DNA of 64,000 nucleotides from Massilia arenae. GTDB lineage: Bacteria > Pseudomonadota > Gammaproteobacteria > Burkholderiales > Burkholderiaceae_D. The DNA lies in assembly GCF_008014745.1 (NCBI RefSeq), contig NZ_VPFD01000008.1:108855-172854 (forward strand), read 5' to 3'. Positions 15,163-24,400 of the stretch are shown here, piece after piece; the first letter of the stretch is position 1, and the number at the start of each line of letters is the position of its first letter. The notes below the pieces were generated by a model. The model made no database searches. It was not told the DNA's origin and saw nothing but the letters and a program-made list of their open reading frames with translations. The position numbers were made by a program, and so were the translations under genes.

Positions 15163-17196
15163 TCACGCCGGCAGCGTCGCTCCGCAAGCGGCGCAGAAAC
15201 GGTCGTCACGCCCGGCCGGATGGCCGTGGACGCATTGGCGCGCGCCCACGATGCCAGTGGCCAGCGTCGCCTGCGAAGTCAGCGCCGCCTTGTTCACATC
15301 GTTCTGCATGGCTAGCAGGTCGAGCTGGTGGCGGCGGTCCTTGTCGACCTCGAGTTCACGGCGCGCCTGTTCGGCGACGACCCGCGCGTCGGCCAGCGCG
15401 GCGTCGATCTTGCCCACGCCAGCCACGCCGGCCAGCGCCGTCAACTGGTCGCCATCCATCGAGGCATGCACGCGCGTCTTCAGGTAGTCGGCCAGCACCG
15501 CCGCATTCGGCGCCTCGGCCAGCGCCAGCTTGGCGGTATCGTCCATCGCGCCCAGCGCCTCAAAGCGCGCCATCGCCAGACGGGTCAGTTCGAGTTCGTG
15601 GGCGCGGTCGGCCGCGCGCGCGCCTTGCTCGATGCCGGCGCGGCGCTCGTCGGCCTCCAGGGTGACGTCCTGCATCAGGCGCGCGTGCGTGCTGTCGGCC
15701 TCGATCGTGCGCAGCAGCTTCTCTTGCTGGGCGCCGCGGCGCACGCTCTCGATGCGCTGGCGCGCCTGTTCGTCTTCCCATTCCTGCGCCCGTTCGGCCT
15801 CGCGCCGGCGCGCCTCGTTAGCCAGCTTCAGGGACTGGAACGTCGCCTCGTGCTCGGCGCCCTCGATGTCGCGCAGACGCCGCGCCGCTTCTTCTTCGCT
15901 TTCGCGCAGCCTTGCCAGCTCGGCGCGCTGGCGCGCCGCGTCCTCGATCTGGCGCGCCTGTTCGATCTTGTTGCGGATCTGCTGTTGCAGCAATTGCTGA
16001 GAGAAGCGCTGCTGCGCCAGCTGGCGCGCCTGGGTGGCCTCTTGCTGGGCGCACGCGATCTCGGCGCGCATGCGCACGCCGGCCAGCGCGCGCAAGTGCT
16101 GCCACTCGGCCGCCTCGTCAGCGCGCTGCGCGTTCTTTTGCGCCATCTCGTGCTCGAGTTCGGCCAGCACCCCGGCCGCGCCATTGGCCAGCGCCTGCTT
16201 GCGCGACTGCGCCTCGAGGATGCGGCCATACAGCTCGATCTGGCGCGCCCGCACGCCATGCGCGCGGTCGGCGCCCTGCAGGGACAGTTCTGCGCGCGCG
16301 ATGGCGTCATCCTGGCGCAGCTCGGCGCGGCGCAGCCGCAGCCGCCCTTCTTCTTCGCTGCGCTTGATGCGCTGCCATTCCTCGGCCGTGTACAACTCGT
16401 CCAGCTGGCGACTGTGGGCCAGTTGCACGTGCTTTTCGTCGGTCGCCAGCCACAGGCTGCCGATGCGGGCGCGGTTGGCGTCGTATTTGTCGTGGCGCAG
16501 CTCGAAGGTCTCGACCGCCGTCACCGCCAGGCCGTAGCCGGCCAGGAGCGTCTTGAGGCCGCCCTGCAGGCGCTGGTCGAGCTGTTCGCGCAATTCGCCA
16601 TTGGCCGCCAGTTCGCGGATCGAGCGCGCGCCGATGAACTCCAGCGCTAGCTGGCGCACCGGATGCGACAGCAGTTCGCGCAACTCGGCGGCGCCGATCG
16701 TGCCCGGCGTGGTCATGAAATGGCGGGCGAAGGCCGGCACGTTTTCGATCCTGACGCTGACCGAAAAGCGCAGGGCGATATCGAGATGTTCGCAGGTAGG
16801 GATGTCGTCGAATTCGAACGGCACCGCCAGCGCCCCGGTGCGGGTGACGAGGATCTCGGCGTGCTGGTCGCGCAGCAGGTGGTTCAGACGGGTGAAGAAC
16901 CCTTCGATCTCGTACTCGCCCTGCGGCACCTCGGTGGCCTTTTCTCCTTGCAGGATGAAGCCGCGCGCCGTGGCCGGCACGCGCAGCGTCTTGACGAACA
17001 GGCCCGACAGCTCGCGCACGCCGAAGAACACGGCCAGTTCGTCGGGGCCCGGCACCCAGCGGTTCTCGACCAGCACCGGCTTGTTGCGCGGCGCGCCCAG
17101 GATCACGCCGCAGCCGGCGCAATAGCGCGCCTCGGGCGCGTTCTTGCACTCGCAGCGCGGGCAATTGGCGCCTTTAATTCCGAACATCTGCAACAT
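15163..17196 (-). CDS. Zinc-ribbon / SPFH-like / coiled-coil scaffold protein
   Basis: The 677-residue protein starts with a zinc ribbon (CPRC at 12-15 and CAGCG at 26-30). An SPFH/band-7-like domain follows (about 45-255, including the VPATARGFILQGEKATEVPQG strand pair and the GYGLAVTAVETFEL end strand). A long Glu/Arg/Gln-rich coiled coil (about 265-610) leads to a second, C-terminal zinc ribbon (CVHGH and FCAACG). It resembles SPFH proteins of the virion-core/YdjI type that lack a membrane helix and have zinc ribbons at the ends. SPFH proteins form large membrane-associated rings. The ATG at 17196 has a GGAG about eight bases upstream. It ends ten bases before the kinase gene, a spacing that suggests coupled translation and a shared complex. 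A role as a platform for the kinase is inference. Confidence 0.75.
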   Translation of the reverse strand: MLQMFGIKGANCPRCECKNAPEARYCAGCGVILGAPRNKPVLVENRWVPGPDELAVFFGVRELSGLFVKTLRVPATARGFILQGEKATEVPQGEYEIEGFFTRLNHLLRDQHAEILVTRTGALAVPFEFDDIPTCEHLDIALRFSVSVRIENVPAFARHFMTTPGTIGAAELRELLSHPVRQLALEFIGARSIRELAANGELREQLDQRLQGGLKTLLAGYGLAVTAVETFELRHDKYDANRARIGSLWLATDEKHVQLAHSRQLDELYTAEEWQRIKRSEEEGRLRLRRAELRQDDAIARAELSLQGADRAHGVRARQIELYGRILEAQSRKQALANGAAGVLAELEHEMAQKNAQRADEAAEWQHLRALAGVRMRAEIACAQQEATQARQLAQQRFSQQLLQQQIRNKIEQARQIEDAARQRAELARLRESEEEAARRLRDIEGAEHEATFQSLKLANEARRREAERAQEWEDEQARQRIESVRRGAQQEKLLRTIEADSTHARLMQDVTLEADERRAGIEQGARAADRAHELELTRLAMARFEALGAMDDTAKLALAEAPNAAVLADYLKTRVHASMDGDQLTALAGVAGVGKIDAALADARVVAEQARRELEVDKDRRHQLDLLAMQNDVNKAALTSQATLATGIVGARQCVHGHPAGRDDRFCAACGATLPA

Positions 17197-17341
17197 ATCC
17201 GACTCCGTTCTGTCCTGTACTTCTCGTCACTTTCAACTGCAAACCTGCTGTCCAGCCACTGGATTTTAGCAGGGCCATGCCTTCGGCACGGATCGCTCCC
17301 GTGCGCAGGGTGCGAACCGGTCAAACAAACTGCTATCCCTG

Positions 17342-18346
17342 CTAGATAATCCCGATCCGCTCGACGCAGGCCAGGCTGGCGCCGCGCGCGCGCAAGGCGT
17401 CGCGCAGTCCATGAGGCAGAGCGGATTCCCACTCTTTTGGCAGCAGGATGCGGTCGCCCGGGCCGGCTTCGCGCGCGATCAGCGCGCATTTCGGCGCCAG
17501 CGCCTCGACCGCCTCGACCCGCCCCGCATGCCAGGCGCTGGAGCTGCCGGTGGCGATCACCCGGCCGCGCGCCAGAAATTCGCGGCCGCGCGCCATGCGG
17601 TCGGCCATCACCAGCGCCAGCTGGTAAGAGTCGCCGGAGAAGCGCGGCTCGCCGAAACGCACCGTGGTGCGCCACTGGCCCTGGCCGCGGCCATCGAAGT
17701 GGCGCGACCCGGCCAGCACCGCCGCCACCTGCGCCTGACGCACCGCATCCACGTCCGGCACGCTGACCGGATCGTCTTCGCCGCTCCCGGCCCTGGCCAG
17801 TGGCCGCACGCTGACCTCGACCCAACCGAGGCCATCGTGTTCGCCGCCGCTATGCATCGGGAACCAGGCGCGCGCGCTGGAGATCCCGGCGGCGGGATCG
17901 GGCTGGCCGTTCAGGGCGCCCAGGTGCGCCAGGGCGTCGGCGCCGCCCAGCAGCACGCCGTCGGGCATACCTGCCAGCCTGCGGCCATCGATCCGGCCCA
18001 GGTGCCAGGCGTCGGACCAGCCATTGGCCACGACCTCGCGCCGTGGCGCAAAGACGTCGCGCACGATGCGGTCGGCCAGTACCGCCGCCAGTTCCCAGTC
18101 GCGGTCTCCCTCGGCCGGCGCGCGGTCCAGGCTCAGCACCACCTGGTCGCGACTGTCGAAGCGCGGCTCGGTGTGGCGCGCCAGGCGCACCACCTGCTGC
18201 ATGCGCTCGGCCACGCCAGGCGCGCCCGGCACGCTGCACTTGACGTCGGCGCGTCCGGCGCGCGGGCGGCGCGTCGCGGTGATCGTCAGCATGCCGCCAT
18301 CGACGGCAATGCTGCGGCACTGGACCGCACTTGCATCTGCTTTCAT
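17342..18346 (-). CDS. Protein with two Lon-protease-like repeats
   Basis: The 334-residue protein contains two similar segments, about 60-140 and 231-306. Both have a VLADR/VMADR helix, an R-x-V-x-A strand and a SDAWHLGRI or SSAWHAGRV turn. The second repeat follows the Lon (S16) proteolytic core: GDS at 238-240 where Lon has its catalytic GPS, ATG at 265-267 about 26 residues later as in Lon, GRVEAV at 275-280, and PK at 285-286 where Lon has its catalytic Lys, then DRILLPKEW like the Lon strand ending in ILP. The first repeat lacks both Ser and Lys equivalents. There is no ATPase domain. Activity is therefore possible only in repeat 2. Its ATG overlaps the upstream stop (ATGA). Assignment is by eye and needs profile search. 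Confidence 0.5.
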   Translation of the reverse strand: MKADASAVQCRSIAVDGGMLTITATRRPRAGRADVKCSVPGAPGVAERMQQVVRLARHTEPRFDSRDQVVLSLDRAPAEGDRDWELAAVLADRIVRDVFAPRREVVANGWSDAWHLGRIDGRRLAGMPDGVLLGGADALAHLGALNGQPDPAAGISSARAWFPMHSGGEHDGLGWVEVSVRPLARAGSGEDDPVSVPDVDAVRQAQVAAVLAGSRHFDGRGQGQWRTTVRFGEPRFSGDSYQLALVMADRMARGREFLARGRVIATGSSSAWHAGRVEAVEALAPKCALIAREAGPGDRILLPKEWESALPHGLRDALRARGASLACVERIGII

Positions 18347-19449
18347 GCCTCCTCCAACTCCACTTCACGCGCCGTGACCGCGCGCCGCGCGCCAGCCTCG
18401 GTCTCGAGATTGGCCACGATGCGGTCGGCTTCGTCGAACAGGTTGTCGAGCGGGCCTTCGCCGGCCACCTTCAGGCGCGCCAGCAGCGCCCAGGCCTCGT
18501 CCAGCGCGCTGGCGGCGCGGCGGCTGTGGCGTGCGCGCCGCAGCTGCTCTTCCTGCGCCAGCGGCTGGCCGGGAGCCGCCAGTTCCAGGGCCGGCATGGT
18601 GCCGACCGACAGGCTGACCAGGTCGAGCCGGCGCAGCAGCTCCTGGTGCTGACGGAAGCGGCCCTGGTCGGCCGGCAGCACCGCCATACGCACTGCGCAC
18701 ATTAGGCAGGGCAGCTCGAGGAACAGGCGGCGCAGCGCGCGCGCATCCTCGCAGGCGGGAACGAAGGCTTGCTGCGGCACCGCCGGGGCCAGCGCACCCT
18801 CGCGGGCAGCGGCGGACGGATGGACGGCATCGAGCCGCGCGGCAAGGCGCGCATCGAGCGTGGCCGCGTAATCACGCGCGGCGCCCAGGTCGACCGGCAC
18901 GCAATCGTCGACCGTCACGCCGAAACGCGTATACATCAACTGGTTGAAACCGGTGCGGAAGGCGTTCCACTCTTCCAGGGTCGTGCAAGGGGGCAGCTCG
19001 AGGTTGCCCTGGGCCAGCTCGCGCTGCAGCGCGGTCTGCGCCAGTTCGACGAATCCGCTCAATTCGACCATGCAGCCGGCCTCGCTGGCCAGGAACAGGT
19101 CGAAGCGCTGGTGCGTGGCGCGCGGGTCGCTGGCGTCGATCGCGAAGTGCACCCGCAGGCCGATCTCGGGCGCGCCCGCGAACGGCGCCAGCTCGCAGGT
19201 ATAGGGGCCCGGATGGACGCACCATGCGGTTTCGCCCTCGATGGCGGCGATGCGGCTGCCGGCGGCCTGGCGCCGGCTGCGTCCGCCCCGGTCGACCAGT
19301 ACGGCGGCGCAGCCCGGCGGGACGGTGAGGCCATTCGGCGCCGGCAGCGCGATCGCCACGCTGCCGAGGCGGCTCGCGTCGAACTCCGGCTGCCGCAGCG
19401 GGCGCAGCGTGTTCTGCAACGTATTCTTGAACAGCGAACCTAGCATCAT
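18343..19449 (-). CDS. SPFH-like protein of the kinase operon
   Basis: The 368-residue protein opens with MMLGSLFKNTL and then a beta-rich domain (about 25-190). Its order of elements mirrors the SPFH region of the 677-residue neighbour: a VPPGCAAVLVDRGG strand pair, a HPGPYTCELAPF strand, a RVHFAIDA-type strand, and a helix ending in FGVTVDDCVPVDL, close to the GLAVTAVETFEL ending of the neighbour. The C-terminal half is helical with Leu/Arg/Glu-rich segments (about 250-368). Two ATGs lie in tandem; GGAAGGA suits the second (19446) slightly better. The stop overlaps the next start by ATGA, so it is translated together with the Lon-like gene. It may hetero-oligomerise with the other SPFH protein. 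Function is unproved. Confidence 0.5.
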   Translation of the reverse strand: MMLGSLFKNTLQNTLRPLRQPEFDASRLGSVAIALPAPNGLTVPPGCAAVLVDRGGRSRRQAAGSRIAAIEGETAWCVHPGPYTCELAPFAGAPEIGLRVHFAIDASDPRATHQRFDLFLASEAGCMVELSGFVELAQTALQRELAQGNLELPPCTTLEEWNAFRTGFNQLMYTRFGVTVDDCVPVDLGAARDYAATLDARLAARLDAVHPSAAAREGALAPAVPQQAFVPACEDARALRRLFLELPCLMCAVRMAVLPADQGRFRQHQELLRRLDLVSLSVGTMPALELAAPGQPLAQEEQLRRARHSRRAASALDEAWALLARLKVAGEGPLDNLFDEADRIVANLETEAGARRAVTAREVELEEA

Positions 19450-19476
19450 CGTCCTTCCGGGTATGTCAGAACACCA

Positions 19477-20043
19477 CTACGTGATCGGCGTCGCCCGAGG
19501 AATCACCTCGAAGCGCGCTCCATGCTGCTGAAAATGCGCCGCGGGCAGTGCTTCGAAAGGCCATGGCCCTTCGCACTCGCCGTCGGCATCGAGTTGCCCT
19601 TCCAGTACCAGCGCGCCGCGGCCATCCCGCACCTCGATCGCCGGCCGTGCTTCCATTACTTCGGCGGCCCCTGCCGCTTCCGGGTCGAGCTGGACCACCA
19701 CGGCCAGGCTGCCCGCGGCGTCGACAAAGTGCAGGCGCCACATGCCGTCGTCGGTGCGCAGCAGGTCCAGGGCATTGCCGCTGTCGGCGACGCGCAGCAG
19801 GCCGCGACTGCCGCGCCAGCCAACGGGCTGCGCCTGCGCACGCCGGCTGTCCGCCAGGTGGCGCAGGCGGCGCAAGGTCAGTGGCGAGCCTTGAAGCGCG
19901 GCGCGCTCGCCCGCCGTCAGCGGCCGGCTGCCGTCCAGCGCCTGCGCCAGCACCGCGTCGGCCAGCACCAGGCGGTCGCCCTCGATCCGGCGTCCCAGCA
20001 AGGCCCCGGCCTGCAACTTGCGATCCAGTTCCGTCATGCCCAT
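19477..20043 (-). CDS. Unrecognised protein of the kinase operon
   Basis: The 188-residue product is not one I recognise. A helical N-terminal third (1-70, with ALDGSRPLTAGERAALQGSPLTLRRLRHL) is followed by a beta-rich part (75-188). No membrane helix, signal peptide or catalytic motif is evident. The ATG at 20043 has GGAGGA about seven bases upstream and lies within the last codons of the preceding gene, which ends in the sequence ATGGGCATGA, a ten-base overlap; the second ATG at 20037 is an alternative start. The tight coupling places it in the same complex or pathway as its neighbours. It lies 27 bases upstream of the SPFH-like gene. Confidence 0.6.
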   Translation of the reverse strand: MGMTELDRKLQAGALLGRRIEGDRLVLADAVLAQALDGSRPLTAGERAALQGSPLTLRRLRHLADSRRAQAQPVGWRGSRGLLRVADSGNALDLLRTDDGMWRLHFVDAAGSLAVVVQLDPEAAGAAEVMEARPAIEVRDGRGALVLEGQLDADGECEGPWPFEALPAAHFQQHGARFEVIPRATPIT

Positions 20044-21332
20044 CGTCTTTCCTCCTCCATTCCCGCCATCTCGTTCAGGTGCGCGACCGCGGCGTCACGC
20101 CGCTTGCGCAGGGTTGGCAGCGATATCCCGTCCAGCCCGGCCAGCTGCTGCATCGTCGGCAGCTCGCCGGTCTGCGGATCCAGCCATTCGGACGGATAGC
20201 TGTCGTCGAATGGGCCGAGCAGCTTGAGATACACCGCCAGCCGCACCGGCAGCGAATCCTGCGCCATACGGCGCGCCGCCCAGCTGGCGCGGTCCTCGCC
20301 CAGCGCCGCCAGTACAAGATAGTTGGGGGGGAGTGAAACCTGTTGCGCGACCAGGGCCAGGCGCGCAGTCTCCTGCGCCTCGACCGGGTCGGCATCGATC
20401 GCCGCCGCGGGTTCAGCGGCATCCAGCTCGTCCTGGCGCGCCTCAAGGATCAGGTCGGGGCCAGGCGTGCTGCCCTGTTCCGATTCGTCCAGCACGCGCC
20501 AGTAGTCGTCCAGCCAGGCGCTGGCCTCGCCGGCGTCGTGCAGCCAATCCTGGTCACGGTTGGCCGACAGCAGCTCGTATTCGCCGATCTCGCGCAGCAT
20601 GGCGCCGATCTTTTCAGGACTGTTCTTGAGGCTGGCGAAGCGCTTGGACTTCGTGTGCAGCGGGCCCGCTGTGCCGGTGTGAAGCTCGAGGCTTTCGCTC
20701 CAGCGCATGATCCATTCGGGCTTGCAGTCGCCGCTCGTGCGCAGCTGGCGCGCCTCGATCGGCATCGCCACGACCTCGCGGCCCAGGATGGCGCCGACGT
20801 GCGGCGCGTGCTCGCGCCAGCCCTCGAACAGTCGCGCGACCTCGTGCCAGGCGGTATCGAGCATGCGGTAGGCGTACATGCGATTGGGACTGCATGGGCG
20901 GCCGCAGGCGGCCTGGTAGTTGTCGCTATCGACCTTGTCGCGCAGGACGGCGTACAGGTCGTTGAATTTCTTGCGCAGCAGGGCCTCGCCGCCAGGCTGG
21001 CTCCAGAACGGGCCGATGCGCGCATGCTCGGCCACCACCGCCGCGCATAGAAAGGCCCAATCCGACGGACGCGCCTGCAGCTCGTAGACGAGGGTCAAGG
21101 CCAGCTCGCCGCAGGTATCGCCATAGCTGTTGCCGGGCGCCTCAGCACGCGCGCCGGCCGCGTGCAGGGCATGGCCGACCGCGTCGACGTAGGCGCCGAG
21201 CGACTGTTCAGGATCCGGATCGAGCAAGGTATCCGGCCCGAGCCGGGCGCACGCCTGCAGGGAACAGTGTCCCAGCAGCTTGCGGACCTGCTCCCAACCG
21301 TGTTCCTGATACCGGGTTCCCGGCAAACGCAT
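20034..21332 (-). CDS. Unrecognised 432-residue protein with C-terminal HTH-like segment
   Basis: I do not recognise this family. The protein is mostly helical and Trp-rich. It has a middle region with conserved-looking cysteines (YQAACGRPCSPNRMYAY, about 140-156), an acidic Ala-rich linker (about 290-320), and a C-terminal segment LPTMQQLAGLDGISLPTLRKRRDAAVAHL. That segment reads like the helix-turn-helix of sigma-factor region 4 or another DNA-binding element. A regulatory role for the operon is possible but not shown. GGTAAGGT precedes the ATG. It lies 91 bases after the PBP stop and overlaps the next gene by ten bases. Confidence 0.55.
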   Translation of the reverse strand: MRLPGTRYQEHGWEQVRKLLGHCSLQACARLGPDTLLDPDPEQSLGAYVDAVGHALHAAGARAEAPGNSYGDTCGELALTLVYELQARPSDWAFLCAAVVAEHARIGPFWSQPGGEALLRKKFNDLYAVLRDKVDSDNYQAACGRPCSPNRMYAYRMLDTAWHEVARLFEGWREHAPHVGAILGREVVAMPIEARQLRTSGDCKPEWIMRWSESLELHTGTAGPLHTKSKRFASLKNSPEKIGAMLREIGEYELLSANRDQDWLHDAGEASAWLDDYWRVLDESEQGSTPGPDLILEARQDELDAAEPAAAIDADPVEAQETARLALVAQQVSLPPNYLVLAALGEDRASWAARRMAQDSLPVRLAVYLKLLGPFDDSYPSEWLDPQTGELPTMQQLAGLDGISLPTLRKRRDAAVAHLNEMAGMEEERRWA

Positions 21333-21423
21333 ACCTTACCCATCCTCTGTTTCGCTCCGCAGCCATAGCGGATTGAAATAGATGATGCCATACAAACACG
21401 GCCTTGAGGCGCGCAAGAGCGCT

Positions 21424-24400
21424 CTATTTGTCCCTCTTTTCCAACGAATGGCCTTGCATGGATTGCAACAGAGCGGCCACGACCGGGGCCGCGTGGCCGC
21501 CGCCGGTAGCCGCCGAATGACTGACGAAGGCCGCGAATGCCAGCCGCCCGGTCTGGCCCGGCAGGGTTCCCGGCTCGAGCCAGCCCATGAACCAGACGGT
21601 CGCCAGATCGTCCTGGCCGGCCGGCGCCGTGCCGGTCTTGCCGTACAGGCCAGGCCGCAGCGCGTCGAAGCCGGCGCCGCGAAACGCCCCTGCCGCGGTG
21701 CCGCCGTCGATCACGCCCTTCATCCCGGCGCGCACGCGGTCCAGGCGCACGCCCAGCGGCTCCCCTGCCCCAGCCTGCGCCGCGCGGCCGTCGAGCGACA
21801 GCAGCAGGCGCGGCGCCACGGTACGACCCTCACCGACCGCGGCCGCCACCAGCGCCATCTGCAGCGGCGTGGTCTGCATGCGCAGGCCGATCGCCATCTG
21901 GCGCAGTTCGTGGCGGCTGTGGACCGGATCGAGCCGGGAGGCGCTGGCCTGCAGCGCGTCCCACTCGCCCCAGCGGTAGTCAGGCGGCAGCAGGCCGCCG
22001 TCGAGCCGCAGCGGCTGGCCGAAGCCGAGCCGTCCCGCCATCGCGGCCACCGGCCGCACCGTGTCCAATGCGCCCGGCTCCAGTTCGCGCGCGCCCGGCA
22101 TGCCGCCTTCCGGCTGGCCCATCAGCGTATGGTCGCTCAGTTCCGCGCTCCAGGCGAACCAGGTATTGACGCTGTGCGCCATCGCCTGCGCCAGGCCCAG
22201 GCGGCCGTCCTGGGCCCGGGTGCTGGTGATCTGGTCGCGGAAATTGGTGATGCGGGCCCGGTTGCCATCGACGGGATAGCTGGGCGCGCCGGTGCGGAAA
22301 TCGTAGCCACCCGCCTGCGCCAGCCGGTCCACCTCATGCAGGGGCAAGCCCTGCAGCAAGCCGTCCAGGCGGGCGTCGCCGCGCGCCGCGCCCTCCAGGC
22401 CGAGGGCGGTGATCACCTTGAAGGTCGAGCCAGGAGCGCGGTGCGCGCCGCCATCATGCTGGAAGGCGGCGATGCGGAGCACGCTGCGGGCCGGATCGGC
22501 GCGGTCGAAGTCGCGCAATTCTCCCCAGCGGCCCGGATCGGCCTGGCCGCCGCCGCTGGAGGCCGCGGCCAGGATGTCGCCGCTGCCGGCGTCCAGCAAG
22601 ACCAGGCCGGCGCGCCGCTCCGGCTGGGCATCGAGGCCGCCGACGCAGGCCTGGCCGTCCCAGCGGCCTCCGCGCAGGCCGATGCAGTCGAGGAGCTGCT
22701 GGGCCCTGGCCTGCAGGCCCAGGTCGAGGCTCAGCTGCGCCTCATGCTCCGTGCCGCCAAGCCGCGCCAGCATGCCGGCGACGCTGCCGTCGTGCTGGCG
22801 GTGCACGCCCAGCAGCGGCGCCAGGCCGGCGCGCAGCGACGCTTCGGCCGGCGCGCCGTCGGCCCACAAGGCTTCGCCATGGCGGTCGCGCAGGCGCACC
22901 GGTACGGCGGCGGGCCGTGTTCCGTCGCTGCCACCAGCCGGCAGCGCCTGCCAGGCCAGGCGGCCATCGACCATGGCCAGGTGGCGGTAGGCGGCGTCGG
23001 CGCCGCCCGACATCGTCGCCAGGTCGAGTGGTTCGACCTGCACCGCGATCGCGGCCGACCCGGCCAGCGGCGCCAGCACGAGCCGCTGCACCGCCTCGCG
23101 GTCCGGGCAAGCACGGCCGTCGCAAGCGCCCTGGGCCAGCACGCGCGCGCCCGCCACGCCGCGCACCCGGCCCGCCACCAGCAGCTCGACCGGCCGGCCG
23201 GTTGCCGGTGTATTCAAAGTCACCAGCGATCCCTGGCGGCCGCCTTCCCAGCCGCCGACCCGCTGCCATGGTTCCCAGCCCTCAGGCAGACGCGCGAACA
23301 GGCGCATCGCTGCCACCGGCAGGCCGGCTTCGCGCGGCGCCGGCGCGCCGCCGACCAGCGCATGCCAGACCGCGTCGGCGCCCGGCAGGCTGCGCCAGGC
23401 CACCAGCCGGCGTTCGCTATTAAAGATGCGCACCTGCTCGCGCACAAAGGCGCCGTCGGCGCGGTGGTGCAGGCGCTCCAGCAGGCGGCGGTCGCCTGCA
23501 TCGAGCTGGTGATCTTCCCAACCCGGCAGCGGCGCGCGCGCCTCCCGGACGGCGCGGTGCCAGGCCAGCAGGTCGCGCGGCGCCAGTTCGACCAGTCCAT
23601 CGCGGCCCAGGCGCAGCAGACCGCGTGCGCGCAGCGCCTCGAACAGCGCCTGGTCCTCCATGCCGGGGCCTGGCAGCAGTGGCACCTGCCATGCGCCCGG
23701 CGCCAGACGCAGCTGCACAGGCTCTCCCTGGGCCGGGAAGGCCTGGACCAGGGCCGCGCCGCCAGCGGCGCCCTGTTGGAAATGATGCAGCACCAGCTCG
23801 CCCGCCTGCGGGCAGGCGGCGCTGGGCCGGCGCGTGAAGCGCAGGGCCTCGCTGCCCCACAGCAGCCAGCCGCTGTTACCCAGCACGGCCTGGCCCTGGC
23901 GCGCGCGCGTCACGTTGCCGCCGCTCGCATCGCCGATCCAGCCTGCCGTGGCGGCGCCGGCATTCCAGGCGAGCGTCAAGCCAGTCGCGCCGGCGCCGGC
24001 ATTGCCGGTGATATCGATGCGCGGCATCGTCGAGCCGGGTCGGGCCAGCAGCACGCTGCGCGGCGGCGCATTGGCGGCGCGCGCGATCCGCGCCGCCTCG
24101 TCGAAGGGATAGCCGATCCGCAGCGGCAGCATGCGCGGCCGCGCCGGGTCGAGCATCTGGGTGCACAGGTCGACCCGCAGCGACGGGGCGGCACGCATGC
24201 CGCTCGCCACCAGCAGGGCCAGGCCGCCGTGCTGGGTGAGCGAGATGCCGCTGTCGCGCGGAACCACGAAGTCCAGCCCCGGCGCGATCGGCTGCAGGGC
24301 GCCCAGCGCGACCGCACCGGGTGTCTCGGCCGCGCCGTCCGGCAGCGCACGCGCATGCATCGCCAGCGCGACGGCGCCGCCCAGGACGACGGCCAGCACG

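Noticed and set aside
15328..16650. A 440-codon + strand frame
   Set aside because: It lies opposite the SPFH/coiled-coil gene; the Leu/Arg-rich product reflects complementary Gln/Glu/Arg codons.
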